From Nannochloris sp. 'desiccata' (Eukaryota > Chlorophyta > Trebouxiophyceae > Chlorellales > Chlorellaceae): 64,000 bases of DNA. This document shows positions 22,028 through 31,576 of this stretch, piece by piece; position 1 is the first letter of the stretch, and every line of letters begins with the position of its first letter. The stretch lies in assembly GCA_019044685.2 (NCBI GenBank), contig JAGTXX020000009.1, forward strand, positions 372,001 through 436,000, written 5' to 3'. The notes under the pieces were generated by a model. That model did not search any database and was not told the origin of the DNA. It saw only the letters and a program-made list of their open reading frames with translations. The position numbers were made by a program, and so were the translations under genes.

Positions 22028-22942
22028 TTAGATAGCGGCAGCGGTCATGAGCTCGCCGGTGATCTTGTTAAGCTGTCCCTTGACGGAAAGATCAATCTGG
22101 GAAGCACCCCACTCAACAACGAATCCAGCAATAAGAGACTCATCAATGACGGGAACAATCTTAACATTCCTGGCACCGCTGAGTTCCTGAAGCTTCTTGG
22201 CAATAAGGAACTGCTGCTCCTGTTCGAGCTTAACTGCAGATCTGAGGGTAGCGACCATAGTATCGGTGAGCTCGCAGTATCTGGTCTCAAAAGCTTCGCA
22301 AATTTCAGAAATGGCATCCATTCTGTTCTGGTCAATCAAAAGATTGAGGAAGTTAACAGTGTATTCATTGAATCCAGATTCAGAGGCAACCTTCTTAACA
22401 AGATCCTTCTTCTTATTCTCATTGATGGTGGGGTTAGAGAGGAAGTTCTTGATGTCCTCACTCTCCTTCATGTAAGATGCCAAAGCGTCAACATCAGTGT
22501 GAATGGCCTCAAGAGCGTTCTTGGACTGGGCAAGATCAACAAGAGCGTTAGCATAAGATCCACCGACAACATCAAAAGCGACCTAAAAACAGGAAAAAAG
22601 TGGGTAAGAAATTGGAGCAAAAACAAAATGAAGGTCCCAAGCTGCAAATTTTGGCCGTGTTATGATATCCAAAACCAGCAATGTAGTTGCATGTGTGGGG
22701 TAAGACTTCGCATTTGCTGCTATTATCAAACTTGTTCTTAGCGCAAGCTCGATCTTGGGGCAACCCCTTTCATTGGCAGGCCAAGGCTTTACCCCCTCTA
22801 CTTAACCCGTCAATTTACTACTTACACTAGCCTGAACAACCATCTTCTGGCTGCGGCGTGCTACTGCGGCATGGGCACGCACAGGGGCGCCGCGCACAAA
22901 GGCCTTGCCAGGTGCAATTGCAGTCCTCATGGAGCTCTGCAT
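22028..22942 (-). CDS. ATPD: Chloroplast ATP synthase delta subunit
   Basis: Stator subunit linking F1 to the peripheral stalk of plastid ATP synthase. Exons 22942-22826 and 22582-22028 (phase 0) give 223 residues. Exon 1 is exactly a 39-codon transit-like peptide (MQSSMRTAIAPGKAFVRGA), so the single intron separates targeting from mature protein. The mature start VAFDVVGGSYANALVDLAQ is the OSCP/delta signature, followed by DIKNFLSNPTINENKKKDL, VNFLLLIDQNR-type helix, and the C-terminal signature VPVIDESLIAGFVVEWG. It is plastid delta rather than mitochondrial OSCP, judged by the transit peptide and this wording; moderately confident on that distinction. Confidence 0.95.
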
Positions 22943-23230
22943 TGTGACTGCTGACTTCACTGTTAGGTCAAAATAAAATCAAGTAGAACAGAGAGCGAAA
23001 TCGTCGAGCGCTGAGAGCATATATACCCCCAAATTGATTATTATAATGGCTCATCAATTCGTAGCCAGGGTCGATTCTGACTCGGTGATGCCTTCGGAGA
23101 CGAGTCTGTTCTAACAGCACCTGCTCACCTCGATATTCTCTTTCTAATCTCACTTCTATTACAGCAGGCTGCCCACTCGATGCACACGAATAATAATAGT
23201 AAAAGGCATGTAATTAAATTAAATCGACCT

Positions 23231-24388
23231 TTAAAAGAAATCCTCAGGATCATATTCATCTCCCCCTGCTGCCGCTGCCTGAACACCACCACCACCCTCT
23301 TGCCCTTGCCCCTGGCTCCCAGCCTGTGGCATTGTTGCAGCAATAGCATCAAGCAATGCTTGAGGATTCTGCATCAATTGTGCTGCTAAATCTGCAGCTT
23401 CTGCTGCATCCACTGTAGCTTCTACCCCACCCAGAGCTGCCACCGGTTGACTTAAAGCCGGCGGAGCAGAAGCTTGTAGTTTGTCCAAAGCCTCTAATTT
23501 CGCTTCACATATCTTTAAACTGTCGGCAAGTTGCAAAGATGCTGCAGTTTGAGCCTCTGCTGCTGACAGGAGGGATGTTTTTGCTATCTCTCGCTGTACA
23601 ACTTCTACTTGCAAAGCCGTTTGGTATTCTACAAGAGTTTGGCGGTTGGCAGCTGCTGCTTCAGGTGATAAATGTGCGTCTTCAGGTATTTGTATAGATG
23701 CAGCGCGTCCTGCGAGTTCAGCTGAATTTGCAGCTGCTGCTTCGGCGGCTGCAACACATTCTGCAGCGGCCATGAGAGATGCAGGCACTGTCCCTGTGCC
23801 TCCTCCTGCTTCTGCTCGTGTACCACTTCGAGGTCGTTTATTTGATTGATAAGGTCTGGAAACGCTTCCTCCAGGGATACTCCCTCCTCCTGTCGGTTCT
23901 GCTTCTTCTATAAGCTCCTGCAATGTCTTTGTTTTTGAGGACCCAAAGACCCGTCGTTCTTCCCACACTTTGATAACTTTATTCACTGAGGTCTTTGATT
24001 TCTCATCAGCTTTGGACAGAAAGTGGCGAAGAGCACGGGGAAGGACCTTGTAAAATTCGACTACAAATTCAGGGCCTTTCTTACGACTGTAGGGAGAAGA
24101 AAATATGTAAGGAAGGGCGGTGAACGTATAAGATCAAATAATGACGACTACCATGTAAGATTAAAAGCACCCTTCATCATACCTAGTTTGGAGAACATCG
24201 TTTGCCAAGTAAATCATACAGAGCCTTTTGGCTTGATTTGCTTTGCTAAAATACGTCTCCCACCAAGTTACAATGCTTCTGGCATCTGATCGCCAAAGAG
24301 AGCACCAACTGGACGTGTTTTCAATGGATTGCTGGGTGCTGTTCAGCTTGTCAATTTTTTCGGTAAACATAGCCTCCGACAGAGCCAT
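23231..24388 (-). CDS. CID-domain protein of the RTT103/RPRD1 type (RNA polymerase II CTD binding)
   Basis: Exons 24388-24183 and 24086-23231 join at phase 2 to give 353 residues. The N-terminal 130 residues form a CTD-interacting domain: TEKIDKLNSTQQSIENTSSW, VTWWETYFSKANQAKRL, LANDVLQTSRKKGPEFVVEF and VNKVIKVWEERRVFG. The LANDVLQ(T/N)SRKKGPEF block is diagnostic. The splice falls inside this block and restores it exactly. The C-terminal half is an Ala-rich coiled coil (RPRD-like) ending in a Gln/Gly-rich tail EYDPEDFF. Expected role: binding phosphorylated Pol II CTD in termination and 3'-end formation in the nucleus. I used the ATG at 24388, which matches the family start; an in-frame one 27 bases upstream is possible. 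Confidence 0.93.
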
Positions 24389-24665
24389 CCTTATCGTTGC
24401 AAAATGAAGGGCCAATAGAAAAAAAAATAGATCAAAAGAAATTCAGCTCGGAGCTGTAGGATTAACGAAATATGACCCTACTAAACTAATTCAACTATGT
24501 CATTGAAAGTTATGAAATGCCACCGCAGGCTGTGGGAAGGGTTGATTTGAAGAGAAGAGCACAGAACCTTTTGCATATATCAAGCGGTAATTTATGGGCT
24601 CTGCCAGACGAAGAAAAGATAATTACAAGGGTTATTAAGCAGTAAATTGCACAATCATACAAGCT

Positions 24666-26204
24666 TTATTCATAAATGGGGTCCCCCCATTTCCACATGT
24701 TCCAGCGAGCGTCCTCGGGTTGCTCCGCTTCCACTGCTCGCCTCCTCTCCGGCCTCTCCGCCCCAAGATGGCCCCTCCGATACTCTTCCTCCTTCTTTTC
24801 TTCCTTATGCCGCCTTCTTCTGCTCCTATGATGCCTATCAGGAGAATCTCTAGATCGTGATCTAGATCTACTGTACGAGCGCTGCCATCGTCTTCTGTAA
24901 TTACTACTATCATGAGGCTCCCTTCTTTCTTCCTCTCTGTTTCTTTCTTCCCGCCTCCTCACAGGCTGCTCCCCAGGCCGAGCGTATCTCACAATACTAT
25001 CATACGTTCGAATTGTATACGCTGGAGCAGTGGCAAAACACGACAATTCATGCCAAAAATGTCCCGCTGCAGCGCCCAAAAATGGTCGCAATTGACTGAC
25101 TGGATTGTCACCGCCTCGTCCAGGCAGAGGCACTACCTCCTCTTCAGCACTAGCACCCTCCCTCCCTGCAGCATCTCCAGTATTCAAAGCTAGAATCTCT
25201 GTTGGGGGTAGTCTTGAAGGTGGCAGTGGAGGGCGAGCTCCATAGGTAGCGAGTAAACCCATAACAAACCCCCGTAAAATAGTCGTGTGTTCGGTTTCTA
25301 AAAGAGCGTGTAGTTCCCGATGCACCCATTCTTTGATTCGACTCTGTCTACCAGCAGGGGCTACTAAGGACCGTGGGACATGGTGATGCGTGCCTAAAGG
25401 GATAGCATAGAGTTCCAGATCGTATACTTCCCTGCGCCAAGCAATCAAGGCTTCCTCTTCTTCTTCGCCGCCACCTTGAAAATTTTGCAAATGGGATCTT
25501 GATGGCGGTGCGGTAGCTGTTGGTGTGGTTGTTGTTGTTGTTGATGATGTTCCCGTAGTACCTCCATTTCGTCTTGCGTTCGCGTGGTGCTGCACACGCA
25601 TAGAATACGGAGTTGGACCAGCACCAGCGCTGCGTATTCCACCATATCCAGTATTGCTATTAGTACCGCTGTTTCGAAGAGTATTTCTAGAATACGCGTG
25701 CTGCTGTTCTCTTCGGCCTACTTGGTACCTGACCAAATCCACTAACCCCTCTCCCAAGATGTCAGCTAATCGACGCATGATCTCTTCACGATTGGTGACG
25801 TGTTGTAGTGGGAGATTCAGTTCTCGTTCTAAAAAACTGCCGTCGTCCTGGATATTGTAAAGCACGGTCTGGACTTGAGATTTGCATAGAGGGCATTCTT
25901 GCTTCATTGTGAGCCATTTAGAGATACATGTATGGTGGTATTCATGCATACAGGGAGTGATGACCGCTTTGTGGTGGGTTTTCACCTCGTCTAAGCAAAT
26001 CGAGCATGAAATTCCTTGGGCCTCCCCGCCACCGACCATGTCGTGGCCAGCATTGTTGTCAGGATTTCGTTTTGGGGAAGTTTTCCTTCTATGATCGTAT
26101 TTTCTACGTTTGTTTGGCCCATTGTGGCTCCGTAGATCTCTCTGAGGAACCCTAGCCCATACTTTTGAATGTTCTAGCCACAGTAACTGATCATTGCCAC
26201 CCAT
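24666..26204 (-). CDS. TOPORS-like RING E3 ligase with RS-rich tail
   Basis: Single exon, 512 residues. The RING reads CSICLDEVKTHH...CMHEYHHTCISKW...ECPLCKSQ (residues about 62-105), with the His/Cys spacing of a RING-H2. Beyond it, a second conserved region (SRIKEWVHRELHALLE, VSQLRPFLGAAAGHFWHEL, YDSIVRYARPG) matches the arrangement in animal TOPORS, and the tail is Arg/Ser/Glu-rich (RRWQRSYSRSRSRSRDS) as in that family. TOPORS is a nuclear dual ubiquitin/SUMO ligase; a nuclear role here is inferred from the RS tail. The product is shorter than human TOPORS. It shares a 362-base divergent promoter region with ESS2. Confidence 0.88.
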   Translation of the reverse strand: MGGNDQLLWLEHSKVWARVPQRDLRSHNGPNKRRKYDHRRKTSPKRNPDNNAGHDMVGGGEAQGISCSICLDEVKTHHKAVITPCMHEYHHTCISKWLTMKQECPLCKSQVQTVLYNIQDDGSFLERELNLPLQHVTNREEIMRRLADILGEGLVDLVRYQVGRREQQHAYSRNTLRNSGTNSNTGYGGIRSAGAGPTPYSMRVQHHANARRNGGTTGTSSTTTTTTPTATAPPSRSHLQNFQGGGEEEEEALIAWRREVYDLELYAIPLGTHHHVPRSLVAPAGRQSRIKEWVHRELHALLETEHTTILRGFVMGLLATYGARPPLPPSRLPPTEILALNTGDAAGREGASAEEEVVPLPGRGGDNPVSQLRPFLGAAAGHFWHELSCFATAPAYTIRTYDSIVRYARPGEQPVRRREERNREEERREPHDSSNYRRRWQRSYSRSRSRSRDSPDRHHRSRRRRHKEEKKEEEYRRGHLGAERPERRRAVEAEQPEDARWNMWKWGDPIYE

Positions 26205-26566
26205 TTCGCCAGTGCCAAATACAGGCCCTCCTAGGCGCTTATATGTGTGTTTTGGTATTTATAGAGTTTGTTGAATTTATTTAGTTTGGCACAAGACGAC
26301 AAAATAGGAGTTTAGAAACCAAATTGCGCGTTTGAAAGAAACATAAAAGTTTGAAGCCGCAAGCAATCTTGCTTATTTTTAATTATTTTGTATAGAAATG
26401 CATCACATATGTCAAGCTGTTGACGCGCACCACCTTGCTCTAAGCGGCTTTTGCTGCCCCACAAATTAAATTGGAGAGAATAATCTTTGGATTTCAAATG
26501 TCGGATTCGATTTAAAACTTCGACTCGCTTTCAAATACTGGGGAAGATTATATTGTTCTATTTAAA
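26205..26566. promoter_or_regulatory. Divergent promoter region, TOPORS-like / ESS2
   Basis: 362 bases between start codons of two nuclear-protein genes transcribed apart. AT-rich, no open frame, no nameable element. Confidence 0.45.
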
Positions 26567-28123
26567 ATGGATTCGACCCCTCGAGATGGCACCAGTGACC
26601 ATGGCCATGGCCTCATGCCACCACCCCCGAGCAGAGCCCCGAAACGTGGCAGAGAAGTTGTGCTAGAAGAAGAAGAATGGGTAGCCAAAATGGACGGTAT
26701 CATTGAACGAGATTTCTTTCCTGAGCTAGGACGGCTTCAAGATAAAGTTGCGTGGCTTGAAGCAGTACGAAGCGGCGATTCTGAACGAATCCGCCAAGCT
26801 CAGCTCCAAATTGCCCACCGCCGACAATCTCTACACCAACAGCAGCAACAGCTGCAGCAAAATACTCAGTACCGCCAAGGGCAACAACAAACACCTTCTA
26901 CAAGAACAAGAGGAAGAAATGGTGGATATACTCCATATAACACCGATTTTCAACCTCATTCAGCTGGGGATCTTAATGGCGGAGGTATCAATGGTGATGA
27001 CGGTATCTCCATACCTCCTGTCTCTTTAGACACATTTCTAGCCAGCCACACCTCTGAAGACAACGCTAGCTTCCATGATATACTAGAAAAGACGAATAAG
27101 CGCCGAAGAGAACGTGTTATAGCTACTTTAGGAGCTCCTTCAAACGATCCAACCCTGTTATTAACCGACGGAAAAGAAAGGACCGACGGCTTTGGGACTA
27201 GTGGACAGCCGATAGATACCCAAACAGGCTGGAAATATACTGCAAAGAATATGCTGATGTACGATGGGTCCACCAGAAACTCTTTAGCCTTATCTAAAAG
27301 AGAATTAGCTGGGTTAGTCCCCGGACCACCTCCTGCAATCAACCACTCTGCAACAAGATTACATCAACAGGTGCAAAGGCATGCAAAATTGCTTCATGCT
27401 GCTGGTGGTGGTGCAGGGAGTGATACTACTAGTATAGATACGGAGAGCACAGGCGCGGAGATGACTGAAGAAGAGGAAGAAAAAGGTCGTCGAGGAGATC
27501 AAAGTGCTCCAGGTGTTCGAGGTGGCGTTGCTGGCAGAGCTAATAATTATGATATTTTAGCGACCCCTTCATTTGATCCTGGTGTAGATGCCTCTCCACT
27601 TATAACTTGGGGCAATATAGAAGCTACTCCAATGAGAATAGAGGCAGAAGACTTGCCTCCAGGTGGGCTTTTGTCAGGTAGTGGCAACGGAGGTAAGGCG
27701 ACTTTTAAAATAACTGAGAGCTCCAAAAGGGAAAGAAAAGCCCTTGAACTCGCTAGAAAAGCTGGTGCCACGTTAAGAAATCGTCCTGGTGGCGTAGGAT
27801 TGGGTCGAAGTGGGAGTGCACATACCCCAGCTCGTGCTGCAGCGCTTGCTGCACTCGGCAGAACTCCAGCCTCAACGCGTGGCGATGGTGGAAATAATAA
27901 TGGCCCAGGTGGAGCGACTCCGCTATCACATGCTGCTCAGAAACTCGTAGGCAAAATGAAGAAAAGCCAAAATACTGGTACAGATGCTGCGCTTCGAGCT
28001 AGTTATACCCCAAGGCATGGTGGCGGTGGTGGTGGTGGTCGTAGGAAGGCCGGTGGTGGTAGAAAGACACCTTTGTCAGGCTGGGAATCTGAAGGTGGTA
28101 CACCGTCCCTGGGTGCCATTTAA
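26567..28123 (+). CDS. ESS2: Splicing factor ESS2 (DGCR14/Es2 family)
   Basis: Single exon, 518 residues, the usual length for the family. Diagnostic blocks: LEEEEWVAKMDGIIERDFFPEL (quoted partly) near the N-terminus, SLDTFLASHTSEDNASFHDI at about 155, TGWKYTAKNMLMYDG at about 220, and PLITWGNIEATP at about 345. The C-terminus is Gly/Arg-rich low complexity (HGGGGGGGRRKAGGGRKTP) with predicted nuclear localisation. ESS2 associates with the late spliceosome (C complex). Interspersed Gln-rich and Gly/Asn-rich spacers (HQQQQQLQQN) are lineage insertions. Family call is secure from the N-terminal motif. Confidence 0.94.
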   Translation: MDSTPRDGTSDHGHGLMPPPPSRAPKRGREVVLEEEEWVAKMDGIIERDFFPELGRLQDKVAWLEAVRSGDSERIRQAQLQIAHRRQSLHQQQQQLQQNTQYRQGQQQTPSTRTRGRNGGYTPYNTDFQPHSAGDLNGGGINGDDGISIPPVSLDTFLASHTSEDNASFHDILEKTNKRRRERVIATLGAPSNDPTLLLTDGKERTDGFGTSGQPIDTQTGWKYTAKNMLMYDGSTRNSLALSKRELAGLVPGPPPAINHSATRLHQQVQRHAKLLHAAGGGAGSDTTSIDTESTGAEMTEEEEEKGRRGDQSAPGVRGGVAGRANNYDILATPSFDPGVDASPLITWGNIEATPMRIEAEDLPPGGLLSGSGNGGKATFKITESSKRERKALELARKAGATLRNRPGGVGLGRSGSAHTPARAAALAALGRTPASTRGDGGNNNGPGGATPLSHAAQKLVGKMKKSQNTGTDAALRASYTPRHGGGGGGGRRKAGGGRKTPLSGWESEGGTPSLGAI

Positions 28124-29090
28124 ATTAATACTATGATAATTTTCAGCATTAAATTGTATAATAACACATGTATGAACAGGCAGTAGCGTATTAATTGCAA
28201 TATAAGGTAGAAACTATTCTAGATGTCAACCTGCCACGATGAGCCAGGCTCAAAAATAGGCAGATTATAAAGATGGAATTTTCGCCCAAAGTGTCATTAT
28301 CAGACCTGTTAAACCATAAAAACATAATGTTTACTAAAACCCCCAGTAAAAATCGCTTTACAACATTGAAGGAGAAGGCACCACTGCTGCCAGCGGCACG
28401 GCGGTGGTAGTAGTTTTGTAAAATATAGGAAGCTAAATCGCAGAATTCTTTCATTTTGGGGGTGCGAAGTATGTTGCAGTAGTATATAGCCCAGTTAGGA
28501 GCGATTTCAGCGATTTTTTTAAATATTAATGTTGAGCCCCTCCCGGAGATTTCCCATACGGATCGATCCCTCCGGATCCGGAGAGGCTCTCGGGCTTCCT
28601 AGGACCTCTCGCAGAAAAGGGCATCCAACGGTGCTGTTGTGTCTACTAATTTTGGACTGATAGATACTTTATTTGTTGGTTATTTGTTGTTTATACTCTG
28701 TAAAGCTGCTTTGCTGCATACAAAGTTGCAAGAGAGTAAAACTCTTGCACATCTGAATCGCCGGCGACGCGCCTCGTTTCGGAAGCAGGAATCTTGGGCG
28801 GCTTGCGCACCTTCCATGCTCCCGCTGAGCTTTACATAAAGATCAACTGACAACGAACGGCGTAAATTCAATGCAAGCTCCCTCAAACCAAGAGATGAAG
28901 CGAACATTGCCATCTCTTGCTGGCTCTGGGGTGGTGCTCCAAGAGCTTGAAAGATGCGAGCAAAAGAAGGGCACTCCTATTGATTCGAAATTTCAGCCAA
29001 ACTACAAAACTAGCAAAATATTTACCATCTTGGGTATCCCTGAAGGCGAGCATTTGGCCAGAACTCATGGTGACCCTTCCCGGTGGCGGC
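28124..29090. other. Non-coding / degenerate flank left of the LTR palindrome
   Basis: 967 bases. ESS2 3' flank, then GC-variable sequence with short overlapping frames on both strands (28639-29203 plus, 28680-29068 minus). A minus-strand frame (SSLGLRELALNLRRSL) has a faint resemblance to the region after the palm of retroelement reverse transcriptases, too weak to call. No gene. Confidence 0.4.
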
Positions 29091-29286
29091 TGTTGCAGGG
29101 CGCTACTTTGCGCCCAAACTTAGCCCACCATTTGACTTTCTATTTCTCTAATTCTTTATATTCCAGTTTCACTCAGATTCGGCAATCTAATAATATATTA
29201 TAAATATAACTCCTGTAATTTCTATTACTCATTGAATACCTTTTAGGTAGCTTCTTTGAAGCTACTTAATAGCAACGTCTGCAACA
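29091..29286 (+). mobile_element. Left long terminal repeat
   Basis: Starts TGTTGCAG and ends CTGCAACA, an 8-bp perfect terminal inverted repeat of the TG...CA kind that bounds retroviral-type LTRs; 196 bases. A TATA-like AT-rich stretch lies at about 29195-29212. The sequence just after it does not start with TGG, so the primer-binding site is not obvious. Confidence 0.7.
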
Positions 29287-29366
29287 ACTAGTTTCAGCTT
29301 TCGAAAGGTCGATTCCTTCGCCTTTTCTGTGACCCCGTGTCTGATAACCTTGTCTTTCACTCTATC

Positions 29367-29510
29367 ATGGTTAATACTCGCGCTCGCAGTAGTGGAGCTC
29401 CCGTTGTCCGCGTTCCTAGAGGCACTATTCAACCGTCACCCTCTAGGCAGGCGACTGGTCAAATTGTGGCCGCACCCTCCTGGTCAAACCTTGGAATCGT
29501 CAATTTCTAA
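29367..29510 (+). pseudogene. Gag-like N-terminal fragment, left copy
   Basis: Begins MVNTRARSSGAPVV, a wording often seen at the start of plant and algal gag proteins, and stops after 47 codons. Just downstream a different frame reads gag-like helix sequence (KMAKFTAIISQQLM) after a 28-base tandem duplication that introduces a stop. Interpreted as a broken gag. Confidence 0.5.
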
Positions 29511-29542
29511 AGTTGACTTTTTGAAGTTGGCCAGTAAGTTCC

Positions 29543-29591
29543 CTGAAGATTACTTGGTTCAATAATTAAACTGAAGATTACTTGGTTCAAT
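29543..29591 (+). repeat. 21-bp direct repeat (offset 28)
   Basis: CTGAAGATTACTTGGTTCAA followed by T occurs at 29543-29563 and again at 29571-29591, separated by AATTAAA. It lies in the spacer of the palindrome and shifts the gag-like frame. Confidence 0.9.
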
Positions 29592-29661
29592 TTAACAAGA
29601 TGGCTAAGTTTACTGCTATTATTTCTCAACAATTGATGACAGTGTGGTGTTCAAGTCAACT

Positions 29662-29805
29662 TTAGAAATTGACGATTCCAAGGTTTGACCAGGAGGGTGC
29701 GGCCACAATTTGACCAGTCGCCTGCCTAGAGGGTGACGGTTGAATAGTGCCTCTAGGAACGCGGACAACGGGAGCTCCACTACTGCGAGCGCGAGTATTA
29801 ACCAT
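29662..29805 (-). pseudogene. Gag-like N-terminal fragment, right copy
   Basis: Mirror copy of the left fragment with the same start and the same stop, reading towards the left arm. Truncated at the spacer. Confidence 0.5.
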
Positions 29806-29885
29806 GATAGAGTGAAAGACAAGGATATCAGACACGGGGTCACAGAAAAGGCGAAGGAATCGACCTTTCGAAAGCTGAAACTAGT

Positions 29886-30080
29886 TGTTGCAGACGTTGC
29901 TATTAAGTAGCTTCAAGGAAGCTACCCAAAAGGTATTCAATGAGTAATAGAAATTACAGGAGTTATATTTATAATATATTATTAGATTGCCGAATCTAAG
30001 TGAAAACTGGAATATAAAGAATTAGAAATAGAAAGTCAAATGGTGGGCTAAGTTTGGGCGCAAAGCAGCGCCCTGCAACA
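29886..30080 (-). mobile_element. Right long terminal repeat (inverted)
   Basis: On the minus strand it starts TGTTGCAG at 30080 and ends CTGCAACA at 29886; 195 bases, one base shorter than the left copy and differing by scattered substitutions (for example GCGCTGC for GCGCTAC near its start). The drift shows the two copies are not from one very recent event, or have both decayed since. Confidence 0.7.
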
Positions 30081-30521
30081 AGTTTTCTGCCTTGAACCGC
30101 GCTGCATTAAACTACCTTGGGGCGCTTTCCCTTCGTAAGCTCGCTTTGCATTTCTACGATTCAAATGGAAAACAACTAATGATTGAAAAGTCGAGAAATT
30201 GCGGCGGGGTTTGCGGCATGCCTTGGCAACTGGTGACGTCAAGAGACTGGCCCCAGCTGTGATTATTAATAAGGAATAATACTCGAATACTTTTCCAGAA
30301 CTACTTTTTTTTGTACTACTTTGATCTTTTTCATTACAGTGCCATGCAATACCATTTCACTCCACGGCGGTAGAATATTAACAGGATCCCTCTCACACAC
30401 ACACACACAAAAAGATGATTAAGAGGATCCAAAGCTACTCTTCCCTTCTTTTACTTGTTAGTTTCTATTTTTGTACAGATTTCTTTAAAAGTTTGCTCCA
30501 TTGAAGCATGGCTTCCTCAAT
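30081..30521. other. Non-coding flank right of the palindrome
   Basis: 441 bases. A plus-strand frame at about 30085-30260 (HFYDSNGKQLMIEKSRN) is weakly reminiscent of a reverse transcriptase segment but is not convincing. A CA microsatellite lies at 30392-30409, flanked by inverted GGATCC-containing stretches. The 3' end of the F-box gene follows. Confidence 0.4.
30392..30409 (+). repeat. (CA)n microsatellite
   Basis: About eight to nine CA units, near the 3' end of the F-box gene. Confidence 0.85.
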
Positions 30522-31302
30522 TTAGCGGTAAGGAAGGAACATCGGTGGCGGAGCGGCAGCGTAAAGGGGATCCACGCCTTTTTTAGGTAAAAATGTACGA
30601 CGAAGGTAAACAGGAAAATCAAGGCTGCAGCACTTGAAGCCGTACTTTTGCTTTTTGTAGCTCTGCTCATCTTGCAGTTATCATTTTTTCTAATTTTGTG
30701 CACTCTAGCTCTCCAACAGCGACTTTACTTTCCAATTCCCGTTTTCTTTCTAATGCATTTTGCGGGGCTTGAACAACGAGAGAGCCCTGTGCTCGGGTAA
30801 CAGCAGTCGGAACCCAGTATGTATGTGCTTCATGTACCTCCTCAGATTGTATCGCTGCTCGAAGAGTCGCTAAGAGGTCCGTAAGACGTTTAAGTTCTTG
30901 CTTTTCCTGTCTTAGGGTTTGTGCTAATCGATAGACTTGTTGCTCTAAAGTTTGCACCGTGCTTTGAGCTTTCAAAAGTCGCGCTGCAGCTAGTTGTCTA
31001 CGTTTAAAGCCATGTTCTATTAATCGATCCTTGTATTTACCAAGCCAGGTTTGGGGTTCTAGGGGGACAGCTGGGTGATGAGATGAAGCGGTCACGGTGG
31101 CAACGACAGGAATTGGAAGTTGCTCCAAGCTCCCATAGGAAAGCTCATACGCTCGCTTCCATGCATTGTCTGCTCCTAGAACAGCTGCATTATATCGCTT
31201 ATTTGCCCTGCTCAGGTGCAAAAGGTCTGCAATGTCGTCAGCCAAATGGAAGAGAACGCAATGCAGCACATTGTCACTAAGATTATCTAGACAAGGAGGC
31301 AT
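30522..31302 (-). CDS. F-box protein with coiled coil, SKIP24-like
   Basis: An N-terminal F-box (LDNLSDNVLHCVLFHLADDI, then DLLHLSRANKRYNAAV and NAWKRAYELSYG) is followed by WLGKYKDRLIEHGFKRRQ and a long coiled coil. Exon 1 is 31302-30729. Reading straight on would end in a short nondescript tail. A GTAAAG donor at 30728 joined to the acceptor before 30670 instead yields a 49-residue tail (YGFKCCSLDFPVYLRRTF...PPPMFLPYR) that ends cleanly at 30522; total 240 residues. I prefer the spliced form because that tail looks conserved. F-box proteins recruit substrates to SCF ubiquitin ligases; substrate unknown. The arrangement resembles plant SKIP24, tentatively. Confidence 0.8.
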
Positions 31303-31576
31303 TTCGTCTCGGAAGCCATCATGTGTACATTGTGTGGTCGACTTTGGCTCCGTATGAAGATTATTATTAGAAAATGAAAGGACCCAGCGTGATCACTCTG
31401 AGAAGAAGGCACAGAAAAATGGCTTTCTGAACTGCTGGTGGTGGTTTAAAAATCAAAGCCTGCATGTTAAACGATCAATGCTATAATGGTTACTCTTTAT
31501 TTCTCTAAATTGCTAATAATTGATTTAATGAATGTCTAGAGGGCTTAATAACAGGTCAGGCACACCAAAAAACAAA

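Larger units (their letters stand above)
29091..30080. mobile_element. Head-to-head pair of LTR-retrotransposon 5' ends forming a 1-kb palindrome
   Basis: Left arm 29091-29517 and right arm 29655-30080 are near-identical inverted copies, separated by a 137-base spacer. Each arm reads, from outside in: a 195-196 base LTR, a leader of about 80 bases, and the start of a gag-like frame. No target-site duplication is visible (left flank ends GCGGC, right flank starts AGTTT). No polymerase, integrase or protease is present inside, so it cannot move on its own. Confidence 0.75.

Noticed and set aside
23125..23389. Small frames on both strands around the CID gene 3' end
   Set aside because: Overlap the real last exon or its 3' flank in other frames.
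28680..29068. Possible reverse transcriptase remnant (SSLGLRELALNLRRSL)
   Set aside because: Resemblance to the GLGLRS-type motif is short and lacks the catalytic palm; mentioned only as weak background.
29329..29565. 78-codon frame in the left palindrome arm (and its mirror at 29843-29619)
   Set aside because: Same DNA as the gag-like start in another frame; Leu-rich product, a shadow.
30085..30260. Frame with HFYDSNGKQLMIEKSRN right of the palindrome
   Set aside because: Only vaguely like a reverse transcriptase segment; no second motif to support it.
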